This document shows, piece by piece, positions 1 through 6,963 of a stretch of 64,000 bases of DNA. The translations under genes and the position numbers were made by a program. Source of the stretch: Anabaena sp. WA102. Its GTDB lineage: Bacteria; Cyanobacteriota; Cyanobacteriia; Cyanobacteriales; Nostocaceae. The stretch covers positions 496,001-560,000 of the forward strand of contig NZ_CP011456.1 in the NCBI RefSeq assembly GCF_001277295.1, written 5' to 3'. Positions within the stretch are counted from its first letter, which is position 1. Each line of letters begins with the position of its first letter. Below the pieces are notes generated by a model. It was not told the DNA's origin and ran no database searches. It saw only the letters and a program-made list of their open reading frames with translations.

Positions 1-14
1 ATTTTCTCTTTATA

Positions 15-44
15 TTGACAACTCCTGATGTAATCTAATAGAAT
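15..44 (+). promoter_or_regulatory. Candidate sigma-70 promoter of mntA-hepT
   Basis: A TTGACA hexamer at 15-20 is followed after 18 bases by TAGAAT at 39-44, a good match to a bacterial -35/-10 pair. It lies 32 bases before the ATG of mntA. This is sequence matching only; no start site is known. Confidence 0.4.
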
Positions 45-75
45 AGAGAGGGTTAAGGTTTATCAAAAATAAATT

Positions 76-366
76 ATGGGAATTGGAGAATTATTACTAC
101 CATTTCGAGAAGAAATATTAAAGATTGCCACTAAATATGGTGCTGATAATTTGCGGGTTTTTGGTTCTGTTGCTAGAGGTGAAGCAACACCAGATAGTGA
201 TATAGATTTTTTAGTAGAATTAAAACCACAAAGTAGTTTATTTGATTATATTGGTTTAATGCAAGATTTAGCAGCATTGCTAGGACGAAAAGTGGATATT
301 GCTGAACCTGATAATTTACATGAGTTAATTAGAGATAAAGTATTAGGTGAAGCTGTACCGTTATGA
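76..366 (+). CDS. mntA: MntA-type minimal nucleotidyltransferase antitoxin
   Basis: Antitoxin of the HEPN/MNT (HepT-MntA) toxin-antitoxin class. In the studied family the MNT protein transfers AMP onto the HEPN toxin and so blocks its RNase activity. The 96-residue protein has the full GSx10DxD signature: Gly30-Ser31, then Asp42 and Asp44 after exactly ten residues. The length is normal for a stand-alone MNT protein. The stop codon overlaps the start of the downstream HEPN gene (ATGA), so the two are translationally coupled. This order (MNT first) is usual. Function is confidently assigned from motif plus partner; the AMPylation chemistry is carried over from characterised homologues. Confidence 0.9.
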   Translation: MGIGELLLPFREEILKIATKYGADNLRVFGSVARGEATPDSDIDFLVELKPQSSLFDYIGLMQDLAALLGRKVDIAEPDNLHELIRDKVLGEAVPL

Positions 367-695
367 AAGATGAGCGTTTATATTTAAGTAATATTAAAGA
401 ATGTATTGAACGAATAGAAGAATATACAAAAGGTGGTAAGGAAGAATTTATGCAAACCAAGATGATTCAAGATGCTGTAATTCGCAATTTTGAAATCATT
501 GGGGAAGCAACAAAAAGATTATCACCTGAGTTGAGAAGTAAATATTCTGATGTTCCTTGGCAGCAAATGGCAGGTTTACGAGATGTTTTAATTCATGATT
601 ATTTAAAGGTAAATCTTAATTTAGTTTGGCAAATTATTGAACAGAATTTATCTGATTTAAAAAGACAAGTTACAGCGATTATGGAAAATTTATAA
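363..695 (+). CDS. hepT: HepT-like HEPN ribonuclease toxin (DUF86)
   Basis: Toxin partner of the upstream MNT protein. The 110-residue helical protein carries the catalytic HEPN motif Rx4HxY near the C-terminus: Arg73, His78 and Tyr80 (within RDVLIHDY). HepT proteins act as RNases in the cytosol and are silenced by their MNT partner, which modifies the tyrosine of this motif. The start codon overlaps the mntA stop by four bases, and the two form a two-gene operon. An 8-bp perfect hairpin lies 11 bases after the stop. All motif residues are intact, so the toxin is probably active if unpaired. Confidence 0.9.
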   Translation: MKDERLYLSNIKECIERIEEYTKGGKEEFMQTKMIQDAVIRNFEIIGEATKRLSPELRSKYSDVPWQQMAGLRDVLIHDYLKVNLNLVWQIIEQNLSDLKRQVTAIMENL

Positions 696-705
696 CAGAT
701 GGTAA

Positions 706-728
706 GGGTTTAGTAATGATAAACCCTG
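706..728. terminator. Hairpin between convergent hepT and hicB-like gene
   Basis: AGGGTTTA at 706-713 and TAAACCCT at 721-728 form a perfect 8-bp stem with a 7-base loop in the gap between two convergent genes. The following stretch is AT-rich (ATATATTTT). It probably serves as a terminator in one or both directions. Confidence 0.45.
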
Positions 729-754
729 CTAATATATTTTAATGTTATTGAATA

Positions 755-982
755 TTAAGCCACATTCATTAATTGTTCCAAAGATTTAACTACAGGTAAA
801 GGTTTACCATCTTCTTGATATTCGGCAATTAGCATTTCTATAACTTCCTGAGCATTTTTAATAGCTTCTTCATAAGTATTACCATGAGTATGATATTTTT
901 GAGTAGGAAATTCTGGTAAATGAACTAAATAACATTTATCTTCACTACTCCATTGAATAATAATTGTGTAATGTAAATTCAT
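755..982 (-). CDS. HicB-like antitoxin family protein
   Basis: A 75-residue protein with the HicB/RNase-H-like partial fold: an N-terminal beta hairpin (YTIIIQW), then a LPEFP...HGNTYEEAIKNAQEVIEMLI segment typical of the family. The C-terminus is short, with no obvious helix-turn-helix, so this is the DNA-binding-free type often found alone in cyanobacteria. No HicA mRNA-interferase gene is adjacent. The region just upstream on the same strand is a broken gene whose frame ends in TGA overlapping this ATG (ATGA), which suggests the two were once coupled. Assignment to the family is good; antitoxin function without HicA is uncertain. Confidence 0.65.
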   Translation of the reverse strand: MNLHYTIIIQWSSEDKCYLVHLPEFPTQKYHTHGNTYEEAIKNAQEVIEMLIAEYQEDGKPLPVVKSLEQLMNVA

Positions 983-1019
983 TCTTCTGACTCCTCTTCT
1001 TGAATTGATTTTAATTTTG

Positions 1020-1133
1020 GGCGTTGCTGATTAAGGGTATGAATTTTAGTCTCACGCAAAGGCGCAAAGACGCACTGAGGTTTGAGTTTTAAAGATTCAA
1101 TTTGGGAATTTCATACCTCGATTCAGCAACGCC
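1020..1133 (-). mobile_element. 114-bp MITE-like element with 8-bp target duplication
   Basis: Ends are GGCGTTGCTGA (1020-1030) and TCAGCAACGCC (1123-1133), perfect 11-bp inverted repeats. The element is flanked by TAATTTTG on both sides (1012-1019 and 1134-1141), an 8-bp target duplication. Removing the element and one copy of the duplication joins two coding fragments of the broken minus-strand gene in frame. A related copy is at 60093-60316. It encodes nothing. Confidence 0.75.
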
Positions 1134-1287
1134 TAATTTTGCTAATTTTTCGGTAACTTCTTTTTCTATATATAGTTTAGCATCATCTCCATCTTTACCA
1201 GATATGGTAATCGGATCACTAGGTAATAAAGATAAATGTAGGTTTATTTAGAGTTAGCATTGCGGTTAAATTTACCATTTTCTCTCA

Positions 1288-1438
1288 GAGGTTGTTTGAA
1301 AACTTTTTCGTGTGGGATCTGACACCCGCAGATCCCCCTAAATCCCCCTTAAAAAGGGGGACTTTGAGGAATTTAGCCCCCCTTACAAAGGAGGGTTGGG
1401 GGGATCTCGATTAATTCTGATACTTTTCAAACATCCTC
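1288..1438. mobile_element. About 150-bp inverted-repeat element
   Basis: GAGGTTGTTTGAAAA at the left and TTTTCAAACATCCTC at the right are near-perfect inverted ends. The interior is the pyrimidine/purine-biased 'GATCCCCCTAAATCCCCC' type repeat common in Nostocales genomes. CTCTCA occurs at both borders. It interrupts the trypsin-like reading frame on the minus strand. No coding capacity. Confidence 0.6.
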
Positions 1439-1740
1439 TCACATGATAATTAATGAGAACAGTATAAAAACCGTTTTGTTTTTTAATAATCGTTCCTGAT
1501 GCAGTTTCCTTATCATCAACTAGGACTTTAACTGTAATTTCTTTTAAGACATTCTTTAATTCTGATTCTGATAATATCCCTGGTTTGCGTGCGAATAGGG
1601 AAGAAATACAACCAGTGATAATAATCGGAGAATCGGGAAATAAGAGAACAAATAATAATAATAAATGGGATAATTTGTGTAATTTCATAGATGATACTCC
1701 TGTTATTTGATAATTTGGTAATTGGTTAATTTTTGGTTTG

Positions 1741-1870
1741 TTTCATAACTCGTCTGGGAATAAATTCCCAGTCTAATAGCCCAAGTCCGTTAAAACGGAC
1801 TAAAAAATTCTTCCATTCAGTCGGTTTCAACCGACTTTAGCTTTCAGACAGGGAATTTATTCCCTGGCTT
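1741..1870. repeat. Palindromic repeats (CTGGGAATAAATTCCCAG type)
   Basis: CTGGGAATAAATTCCCAG and a second, looser palindrome built on GGGAATTTATTCCC flank a hairpin of AGTCCGTT/AACGGACT. The motif 'CCCAGTCTAATAGC' also occurs in the foldback element near 27.8-28.2 kb, where it is the insertion site of two other elements. Confidence 0.5.
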
Positions 1871-2048
1871 TAAATACCTTGAAAATATCAACAGTACAAG
1901 TTAAATTACTACCGTTTTTGACCGCAAAAGAAGAATTTTGAAATGCTTTGGAAGCGTCACTGTCACCATTTAACACCGCAGTAAAAGCTTTTAATTCTAC
2001 ATCAGGATCATTTTCAGCTTCAGAATAACCCCAAGTTAAATCTTTCAA
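1857..2048 (-). pseudogene. Small hypothetical reading frame, probably a gene fragment
   Basis: A 63-codon frame reads MKDLTWGYSEAENDPDVELK and onward. The same coding character extends a few codons upstream (TAYDDGTL) but a stop codon then breaks it. The last codons are made by a palindromic repeat that supplies the end of the frame. I do not recognise the family. With the broken protease-like gene next to it this looks like a decaying segment. Confidence 0.3.
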
Positions 2049-2136
2049 AGTTCCATCATCATAAGCAGTTTATAATTTTGGTATTACTTTCTGACATCTT
2101 CGTTGAGGAGGGAAATCTAAAGGCTACATAAAACAA

Positions 2137-2167
2137 GATCCCCGACTTCTTTAAGAAGTCGGGGATC
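2137..2167. repeat. Perfect hairpin repeat GATCCCCGACTTCTT...
   Basis: A 15-bp inverted repeat (GATCCCCGACTTCTT and its complement) with almost no loop. A second copy occurs at 10072-10106. Such dispersed hairpins are common in Nostocales. The rest of 2049-2256 shows no gene. Confidence 0.6.
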
Positions 2168-2256
2168 TGAATTTTGCAATGTATCCCTACGGGACTCTAC
2201 GCTAACACAAATCAAATATAAATTCTATTTTTCAGTGCTTAAATTTCCTCATGCTT

Positions 2257-2850
2257 TTACCATTTTTCCGCCCAGTAGATAATTTCTGAAGATGCAATAT
2301 CAATTGCGACTCCATGACTATTACCATGATTCCATTTTGTACCGGGTTGGCTTTTATCTTCAGCTTTTAATACCAATATTTCATAACTGCTAGGAAAAGT
2401 TTCTGTTTCTGAATCGCTAGTATAAAAGAATGTTGTCGGTACGCCGTTGGGTTGGTTACTATGATTATTTGTATTCCCACCCTGGTATTGATGCTGAGAG
2501 ATTTTTTTGTATTGTTTCAGCAGGTTTTTGATTTTTGTTTGTGGTTCTTTGAGACGAATTTGTAAAGAACTACTTTCGGGTGTAATTCCGGGAGAATAAG
2601 CCATTTGTAAAACTTGAGCATCACTAGGAATTTGTCCGGGAAAATGTTGAATTTGTTGAAGATCAGCCCATTTGTGATGACGAATTTCCTGATATTGTGA
2701 TGTATCAGTAATTGGCTGTAGTTGTTTGGTTTTAGTAGTAGCTTTATTAATTAGGAAACCGCCAATAACTAGACCAAAACTACCCAGGGACAGTAGAATT
2801 ATTGTAGCGAGTTTAACTAAAATAGATTGATTCATTTGGTTGGGTTGCAT
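2257..2850 (-). CDS. Hypothetical membrane-anchored protein
   Basis: A 197-residue protein I do not recognise by name. One N-terminal hydrophobic segment (about residues 11-33, VKLATIILLSLGSFGLVIGG) acts as signal anchor; the rest is hydrophilic and probably outside the cytoplasmic membrane. The C-terminal part (TKWNHGNSHGVAIDIASSEIIYWAEKW) has the look of a folded beta-rich domain. It lies 111 bases upstream of ubiA on the same strand. An ATG five codons in (2835) is an alternative start. Function unknown. Confidence 0.6.
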   Translation of the reverse strand: MQPNQMNQSILVKLATIILLSLGSFGLVIGGFLINKATTKTKQLQPITDTSQYQEIRHHKWADLQQIQHFPGQIPSDAQVLQMAYSPGITPESSSLQIRLKEPQTKIKNLLKQYKKISQHQYQGGNTNNHSNQPNGVPTTFFYTSDSETETFPSSYEILVLKAEDKSQPGTKWNHGNSHGVAIDIASSEIIYWAEKW

Positions 2851-2961
2851 CTAGCTGGTAGATTACTATCCCAACCTTTAAAACAGTAGTCCTGATAGTT
2901 TTTAATCTAGCCTGAGTTAGATTGACAGGAAAATTTTGATTTGGTTAAATTGATGACAAAT

Positions 2962-3843
2962 TTAAAAAGAACCAATGATCATTCCTGCCAAAATTAAAAA
3001 ACCAATCCAGACGTTTTGACGAAACATTTCCCCATAGGCAGAGTGAGGTATTTTTGGCTGTTGTAAGCGCGTAATTTGCCAAATCCAACCGATGGTGGCG
3101 AAGATTAAACTGATCCAAAATGCTGTCTTTAAGTGAACTAATACACCTACTCCAGCTAGGAGAATAACTGTCCCCATGAGGAAAATAGCGATCGCTGTAG
3201 GGGCATATTTACCAAAGAATATAGCACTAGAATTAATACCTATACGTTTATCGTCTATGCGATCGCTCATCGCATAGATTGTATCAAATCCTAATGTCCA
3301 TAGTACCGTTGCCCCCCAAAGTAACCACGTCGGTGCTGTAATATTGGCTGTAACTGCACTCCAACTAATTAAAACCGCAAAACCCCAAGCTATGGAAAGC
3401 ACCAATTGAGGAACAGGAAATACCCGTTTTGCGCCAGGATAAAGGACGATCACCGGAACGGCGGCCACAGACAACCAGAAGCTTAATGGATTAAGATAGA
3501 AGGCGATAACTGCGGCACAGGCGAGGGAGACTATCCCCACCACAATCCCAATTTTAACGGAAAGGGCGCGAGATGCCAGGGGGCGATCGCGTGTTCTCTC
3601 AACTTGGGGATCAATATCTCTGTCCCATAAATCATTAACCACACAACCAGCCGCACTGGTCGCCATACTACCGCAAATAATTACTCCTACTAGGGGGATA
3701 GGCGGTTTACCGCCAGCGGCTAAGAATACAGCCCATAATGCGGGTATCATCAGAATTAACCTACCTTCCGGTTTATTCCACCTTAACAGCCGGATAATTA
3801 CAAGCCATAATGGTTCTTGGTTGGTTTTTGGTGTCTCCAACAT
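2962..3843 (-). CDS. ubiA: 4-hydroxybenzoate polyprenyltransferase (UbiA family), plastoquinone pathway
   Basis: Integral-membrane prenyltransferase that attaches the polyprenyl (solanesyl) tail to 4-hydroxybenzoate, an early step of plastoquinone synthesis in cyanobacteria. The 293-residue protein has about eight hydrophobic helices and both aspartate-rich motifs: NDLWDRDID with following RTRDRPL (about residues 66-84), and DRIDDKRIG (about 195-203). These bind the prenyl diphosphate through magnesium. Length is typical. The gene is divergent from ppx, with 84 bases between the starts. The cyanobacterial substrate assignment is from the family. Confidence 0.9.
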   Translation of the reverse strand: MLETPKTNQEPLWLVIIRLLRWNKPEGRLILMIPALWAVFLAAGGKPPIPLVGVIICGSMATSAAGCVVNDLWDRDIDPQVERTRDRPLASRALSVKIGIVVGIVSLACAAVIAFYLNPLSFWLSVAAVPVIVLYPGAKRVFPVPQLVLSIAWGFAVLISWSAVTANITAPTWLLWGATVLWTLGFDTIYAMSDRIDDKRIGINSSAIFFGKYAPTAIAIFLMGTVILLAGVGVLVHLKTAFWISLIFATIGWIWQITRLQQPKIPHSAYGEMFRQNVWIGFLILAGMIIGSF

Positions 3844-3927
3844 ATTTGGTCATTTAACATATCTTTACATTTATAGAATATCCTTATTTGCTATTTCTCC
3901 TCCAGTCCCTATTCGCAAGCACAAAAA

Positions 3928-5562
3928 ATGGTAAATTCCGTCTCGGCTAATTGGGAGAACACACCCAGTCAATCAGTTCCAGAAAATCAGATGATTGCAG
4001 CCATTGATATTGGTACAAATTCTTTGCACATGGTGGTGGTAAAAATTGAAGCAACTTTACCATCTTTTACCATTATTGCCAGAGAAAAGGAAACGGTGAG
4101 ATTAGGCGATCGCAATTTAATTACTGGCGACTTAAAACCAGAAGTTATGAGTAAAGCGATCGCCTGTTTAGGCAGATTCAAAACCCTTGCTGAAAGCTTA
4201 GGAACAAGTAGCATTGTAGCTGTAGCGACAAGTGCAGTCCGTGAATCTCCCAATGGTAAAGAATTTCTTCATCAAATCGAAATAGAAGTTGGCTTAATTG
4301 TTGACTTGATTTCTGGACCTGAAGAAGCCCGTCGCATCTACTTAGGTGTCTTGTCGGGGATGGAATTTAACAACAAACCCCACATCATCATTGACATTGG
4401 TGGTGGTTCAACAGAATTAATTTTAGGAGACAGCGAAGAACCCCGTAGTCTCACCAGTACCAAAATCGGTGCAGTCCGCCTCACCGGAGAATTAGTCAAC
4501 TCAGATCCCATCACCGAAACCGAATTTCAATACCTCCAGGCTTACGCTAGAGGAATGCTAGAACGTTCTGTAGAAGAAGTCCAAAGAAAACTCAAAATTG
4601 GCGATTCTCCCCAGTTAATCGGCACATCTGGGACAATAGAAACCATTGCCACCATCCATGCACGGGAAAAATTAGGTCTTATTCCCACCACCCTCAACGG
4701 CTATCAATTCAGTCTCCAAGACTTGCGAACCTGGGTAAATCGCCTCCGCAAAATGACCAATGTAGAACGGGCGGCGATCGCCGGAATGCCAGAAAAGAGG
4801 CCAGAAGTGATACTTTCAGGAGCAGTAATTTTACAGGAAGCAATGACCTTATTAGGAGTCGAATCCTTAACAGTCTGTGAACGTTCTCTTCGAGAAGGCG
4901 TAATTGTAGACTGGATGCTGACTCATGGCTTCATTGACAACAGACTACGGTTTCAAAGTTCCATTCGAGAACGCAGTGTATTAAAAACTGCCAAAAAATA
5001 CCAAACTAACTTAGAACATAGCGCTCGCGTTACCGCTTTTGCGTTAGATATATTTGACCAAACCAAAGGACAACTACATTATTGGAATGCAGATCAACGC
5101 CAATTACTATGGGCTGCTGCCATTTTACACAATTGTGGTCATTATATCAGCCATTCATCACACCACAAACATTCATACTACTTAATTAGAAATAGTGAAT
5201 TACTCGGTTATAACGAAACCGAAATCGAAATCATCGCCAACATAGCCCGTTATCACCGCAAATCTCCACCCAAGAAAAAGCACGACAGCTATCGAAATCT
5301 ACTGCACAAAGAACATCGGACAATGGTTAATCAACTCAGCGCCATCTTAAGATTAGCTGTGGCTTTAGACAGAAGACAAATAGGAGCTATTTCTCATGTT
5401 CAATGTGACTATATTCCCAACTTCAAAGAATTTAAGATGTCCATATTTCCATCTACCATTGATGATGAATGTGCCTTAGAAATGTGGAGTTTAGATTACA
5501 AAAAAGGAGTTTTTGAAGAAGAATTTGGTTTAAGATTCGTAGCAACATTAATTAATAGATAA
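3928..5562 (+). CDS. ppx: Exopolyphosphatase / guanosine pentaphosphatase family (Ppx/GppA)
   Basis: Cytosolic enzyme that removes terminal phosphate from polyphosphate. The N-terminal actin-like ATPase fold starts with AIDIGTNSLHMVVV (about residue 25) and has the second phosphate loop DIGGGSTELI (about 155) and GTSGTIETIA (about 233). A C-terminal HD-type domain (HNCGHYISHSSHHKHSYYLIRNSELL, from about residue 407; the His-rich metal site is visible) completes the long Ppx form. The 544-residue length fits. About 20 residues precede the first conserved strand, so an internal ATG (MIAAIDIG) could be the true start. Followed by two 126-bp MITEs. Confidence 0.9.
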   Translation: MVNSVSANWENTPSQSVPENQMIAAIDIGTNSLHMVVVKIEATLPSFTIIAREKETVRLGDRNLITGDLKPEVMSKAIACLGRFKTLAESLGTSSIVAVATSAVRESPNGKEFLHQIEIEVGLIVDLISGPEEARRIYLGVLSGMEFNNKPHIIIDIGGGSTELILGDSEEPRSLTSTKIGAVRLTGELVNSDPITETEFQYLQAYARGMLERSVEEVQRKLKIGDSPQLIGTSGTIETIATIHAREKLGLIPTTLNGYQFSLQDLRTWVNRLRKMTNVERAAIAGMPEKRPEVILSGAVILQEAMTLLGVESLTVCERSLREGVIVDWMLTHGFIDNRLRFQSSIRERSVLKTAKKYQTNLEHSARVTAFALDIFDQTKGQLHYWNADQRQLLWAAAILHNCGHYISHSSHHKHSYYLIRNSELLGYNETEIEIIANIARYHRKSPPKKKHDSYRNLLHKEHRTMVNQLSAILRLAVALDRRQIGAISHVQCDYIPNFKEFKMSIFPSTIDDECALEMWSLDYKKGVFEEEFGLRFVATLINR

Positions 5563-5572
5563 AGTTGCTACA

Positions 5573-5698
5573 AGTAGGTTAGCATTGAAAATTGTCGTTA
5601 TGGCAAGGCAAAAGGCAAGAGGCAAGAGGCAAGAGTGAAGAGGGTTTGGGCGATTTTACGTTTCTTTACACAGTTTGGTTTTATTGTGTTCACCTACT
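5573..5698 (+). mobile_element. 126-bp MITE, copy 1
   Basis: Begins AGTAGGTTAGCATTG and ends GTTCACCTACT, followed by TA at 5699-5700; the left flank reads CA instead of TA. The interior contains imperfect AGGCAAG heptads. It has the same length and sequence as the copies at 5745, 28010, 33867 and 36045. The gap 5563-6009 holds this copy, the next one and the antitoxin leader, and nothing else. Confidence 0.85.
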
Positions 5699-5744
5699 TA
5701 GCCGTATGCACTCTTTGTGAGATACATAAATCGCAAAACCTGTA

Positions 5745-5870
5745 AGTAGGTTGGCGTTGAAAATTGTCGTTATGGCAAGGCAAAAGGCAAGAGGCAAGAG
5801 GCAAGAGTGAAGAGGGTTTGGGCGATTTTACGTTTCTTTACACAGTTTGGTTTTATTGTGTTCACCTACT
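5745..5870 (+). mobile_element. 126-bp MITE, copy 2
   Basis: Same element as 5573-5698, 46 bases downstream in direct orientation, flanked by TA on both sides (5743-5744 and 5871-5872). The TA duplication is the mark of IS630/Tc1-mariner-type mobilisation. No coding capacity. Confidence 0.9.
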
Positions 5871-6009
5871 TAGGTTTCCCCGCCCTTAATTATATTGCAT
5901 CAAGCGCGATAACCGCTATATTACCGTAGGGATGCTTCCGTTGCCAAATGCGGAAAATCCCTCCGAGATGATGCTATAATTTAAGTAATCAAATTCCAGG
6001 ATAAATTCT

Positions 6010-6231
6010 ATGCCAGTAGAAGCTATTTATGAACAAGGAACATTGAGGTTATCAGAACCAATAACACTACCAGAAGGAAGTAAAGTACAAGTAATTATTA
6101 TTCCTCTAGAATCTTATTCTCAACATAAAAACCCCTTAGAAATTTTACAAGAGATTGCTGAACTGCCTTTAGAAGGAAAAACAGATACTTTCTCAGGTTT
6201 AGATCATGATCAAGTTTTATATTCCAAATAG
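6010..6231 (+). CDS. DUF104-type antitoxin of a PIN toxin
   Basis: A 73-residue protein with the short beta-hairpin start MPVEAIYEQGTLRLSEPITL and EGSKVQVIII, typical of DUF104 (AF2212-like) antitoxins that pair with PIN-domain toxins. The C-terminal tail (EIAELPLEGKTDTFSGLDHDQVLY) resembles the toxin-binding linear segment of such antitoxins. It ends three bases before the PIN gene, giving a tight two-gene operon. The gene has a plausible AGGA-type ribosome site at the end of 'TCCAGGATAAATTCT'. Confidence 0.8.
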   Translation: MPVEAIYEQGTLRLSEPITLPEGSKVQVIIIPLESYSQHKNPLEILQEIAELPLEGKTDTFSGLDHDQVLYSK

Positions 6232-6234
6232 TTT

Positions 6235-6630
6235 ATGATTTTTGTTGATACGGGTGCTTGGTTTGCTAGTATTGTTCCTGCTGATTCCGAGCATCAAAAT
6301 GCTATTTTATGGTTAACTAATAACAAAGAAACTTTATTAACGACTGACTACGTAATTGATGAAACATTGACTTTATTAAGAGCAAGAGGAGAAACAAAAC
6401 GATCTATTATTTTAGGTGAAGCTTTCTTTTCAGGTAAATTAGCAACCATCTATTATTTAACAGAGGAAGATATCCATTTAACTTGGCAACTATTTCGTGA
6501 TTATTCTGATAAAGAATGGAGTTTTACGGATTCTAGTAGTAAAGTTGTCATGGAAAAGCTGGGAATTATGAAAGCATTTGCGTTTGATTACCATTTTCGT
6601 CAGTTTGGTTCGGTTCAAGTTGTTCCATAA
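6235..6630 (+). CDS. PIN-domain ribonuclease toxin (VapC-like)
   Basis: A 131-residue PIN domain. Acidic metal-binding residues are visible: Asp5 (FVDTGAWF), Glu43 (YVIDETLTLLRARG), Asp99 (SFTDSSS) and Asp118 (AFAFDYHF). PIN toxins cleave RNA, and the partner is the DUF104 protein immediately upstream. The usual FTDCTS motif appears as FTDSSS, with Asp99 kept, so activity is expected. The exact RNA target cannot be read from sequence. Confidence 0.85.
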   Translation: MIFVDTGAWFASIVPADSEHQNAILWLTNNKETLLTTDYVIDETLTLLRARGETKRSIILGEAFFSGKLATIYYLTEEDIHLTWQLFRDYSDKEWSFTDSSSKVVMEKLGIMKAFAFDYHFRQFGSVQVVP

Positions 6631-6963
6631 TCTACATAAAAATTTAAGTATTGTAAAGTGGGTAATGCCCACCTTAAGAGGGCTTTAATAGACTTTAAAG
6701 AAAATGACTCATAGATAGGTTAATTATGAACTAGCCTCACAGCTAATACCTATAACCAAAAATTATATATATATAAATATCACAATACAAATTTATTATA
6801 TTTACGGTTGCACAGCCCTAACCACACATTGATATATTCACAGAAGTATTTATCAAAACAAAGTAAAAAAGATAACACTTAAAAACAGAAATTTCTTTTA
6901 TAAAAAATCAGCCGAGGCGTGCTAAAGTTTTGATCTTGTTATCTTCCTTAGCTGCTTCAGCTT
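6631..6963. other. AT-rich gap before the replication-type gene
   Basis: There is no gene. The stretch is strongly AT-rich, with runs such as TATATATATAAATAT at about 6766-6780. I see no iteron array, no clear terminator and no promoter good enough to call. It is the 5' region of a CyRepA1-type replication gene, so an origin is possible but is not supported by visible repeats. Confidence 0.4.

Larger units (their letters stand above)
979..1688 (-). pseudogene. Broken gene with trypsin-like N-terminal half, split by two repeat elements
   Basis: Reading the minus strand from 1688, the first about 84 residues give a signal-anchor-like start (LLLLFVLLF) and then SGTIIKKQNGFYTVLINYHV, which resembles the start of a trypsin-like serine protease domain (the His of NYHV). 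The frame then runs into an inverted-repeat element (about 1288-1438). Coding character returns at about 1240-1142 (ITISGKDGDDAKLYIEKEVTEKLAKL), is cut by a second element (1020-1133) and resumes as KSIQEEESEE to a TGA overlapping the hicB-like ATG. A stop and a frame change lie between the parts. Whether all parts belonged to one gene is inferred from order and strand only. Confidence 0.5.
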
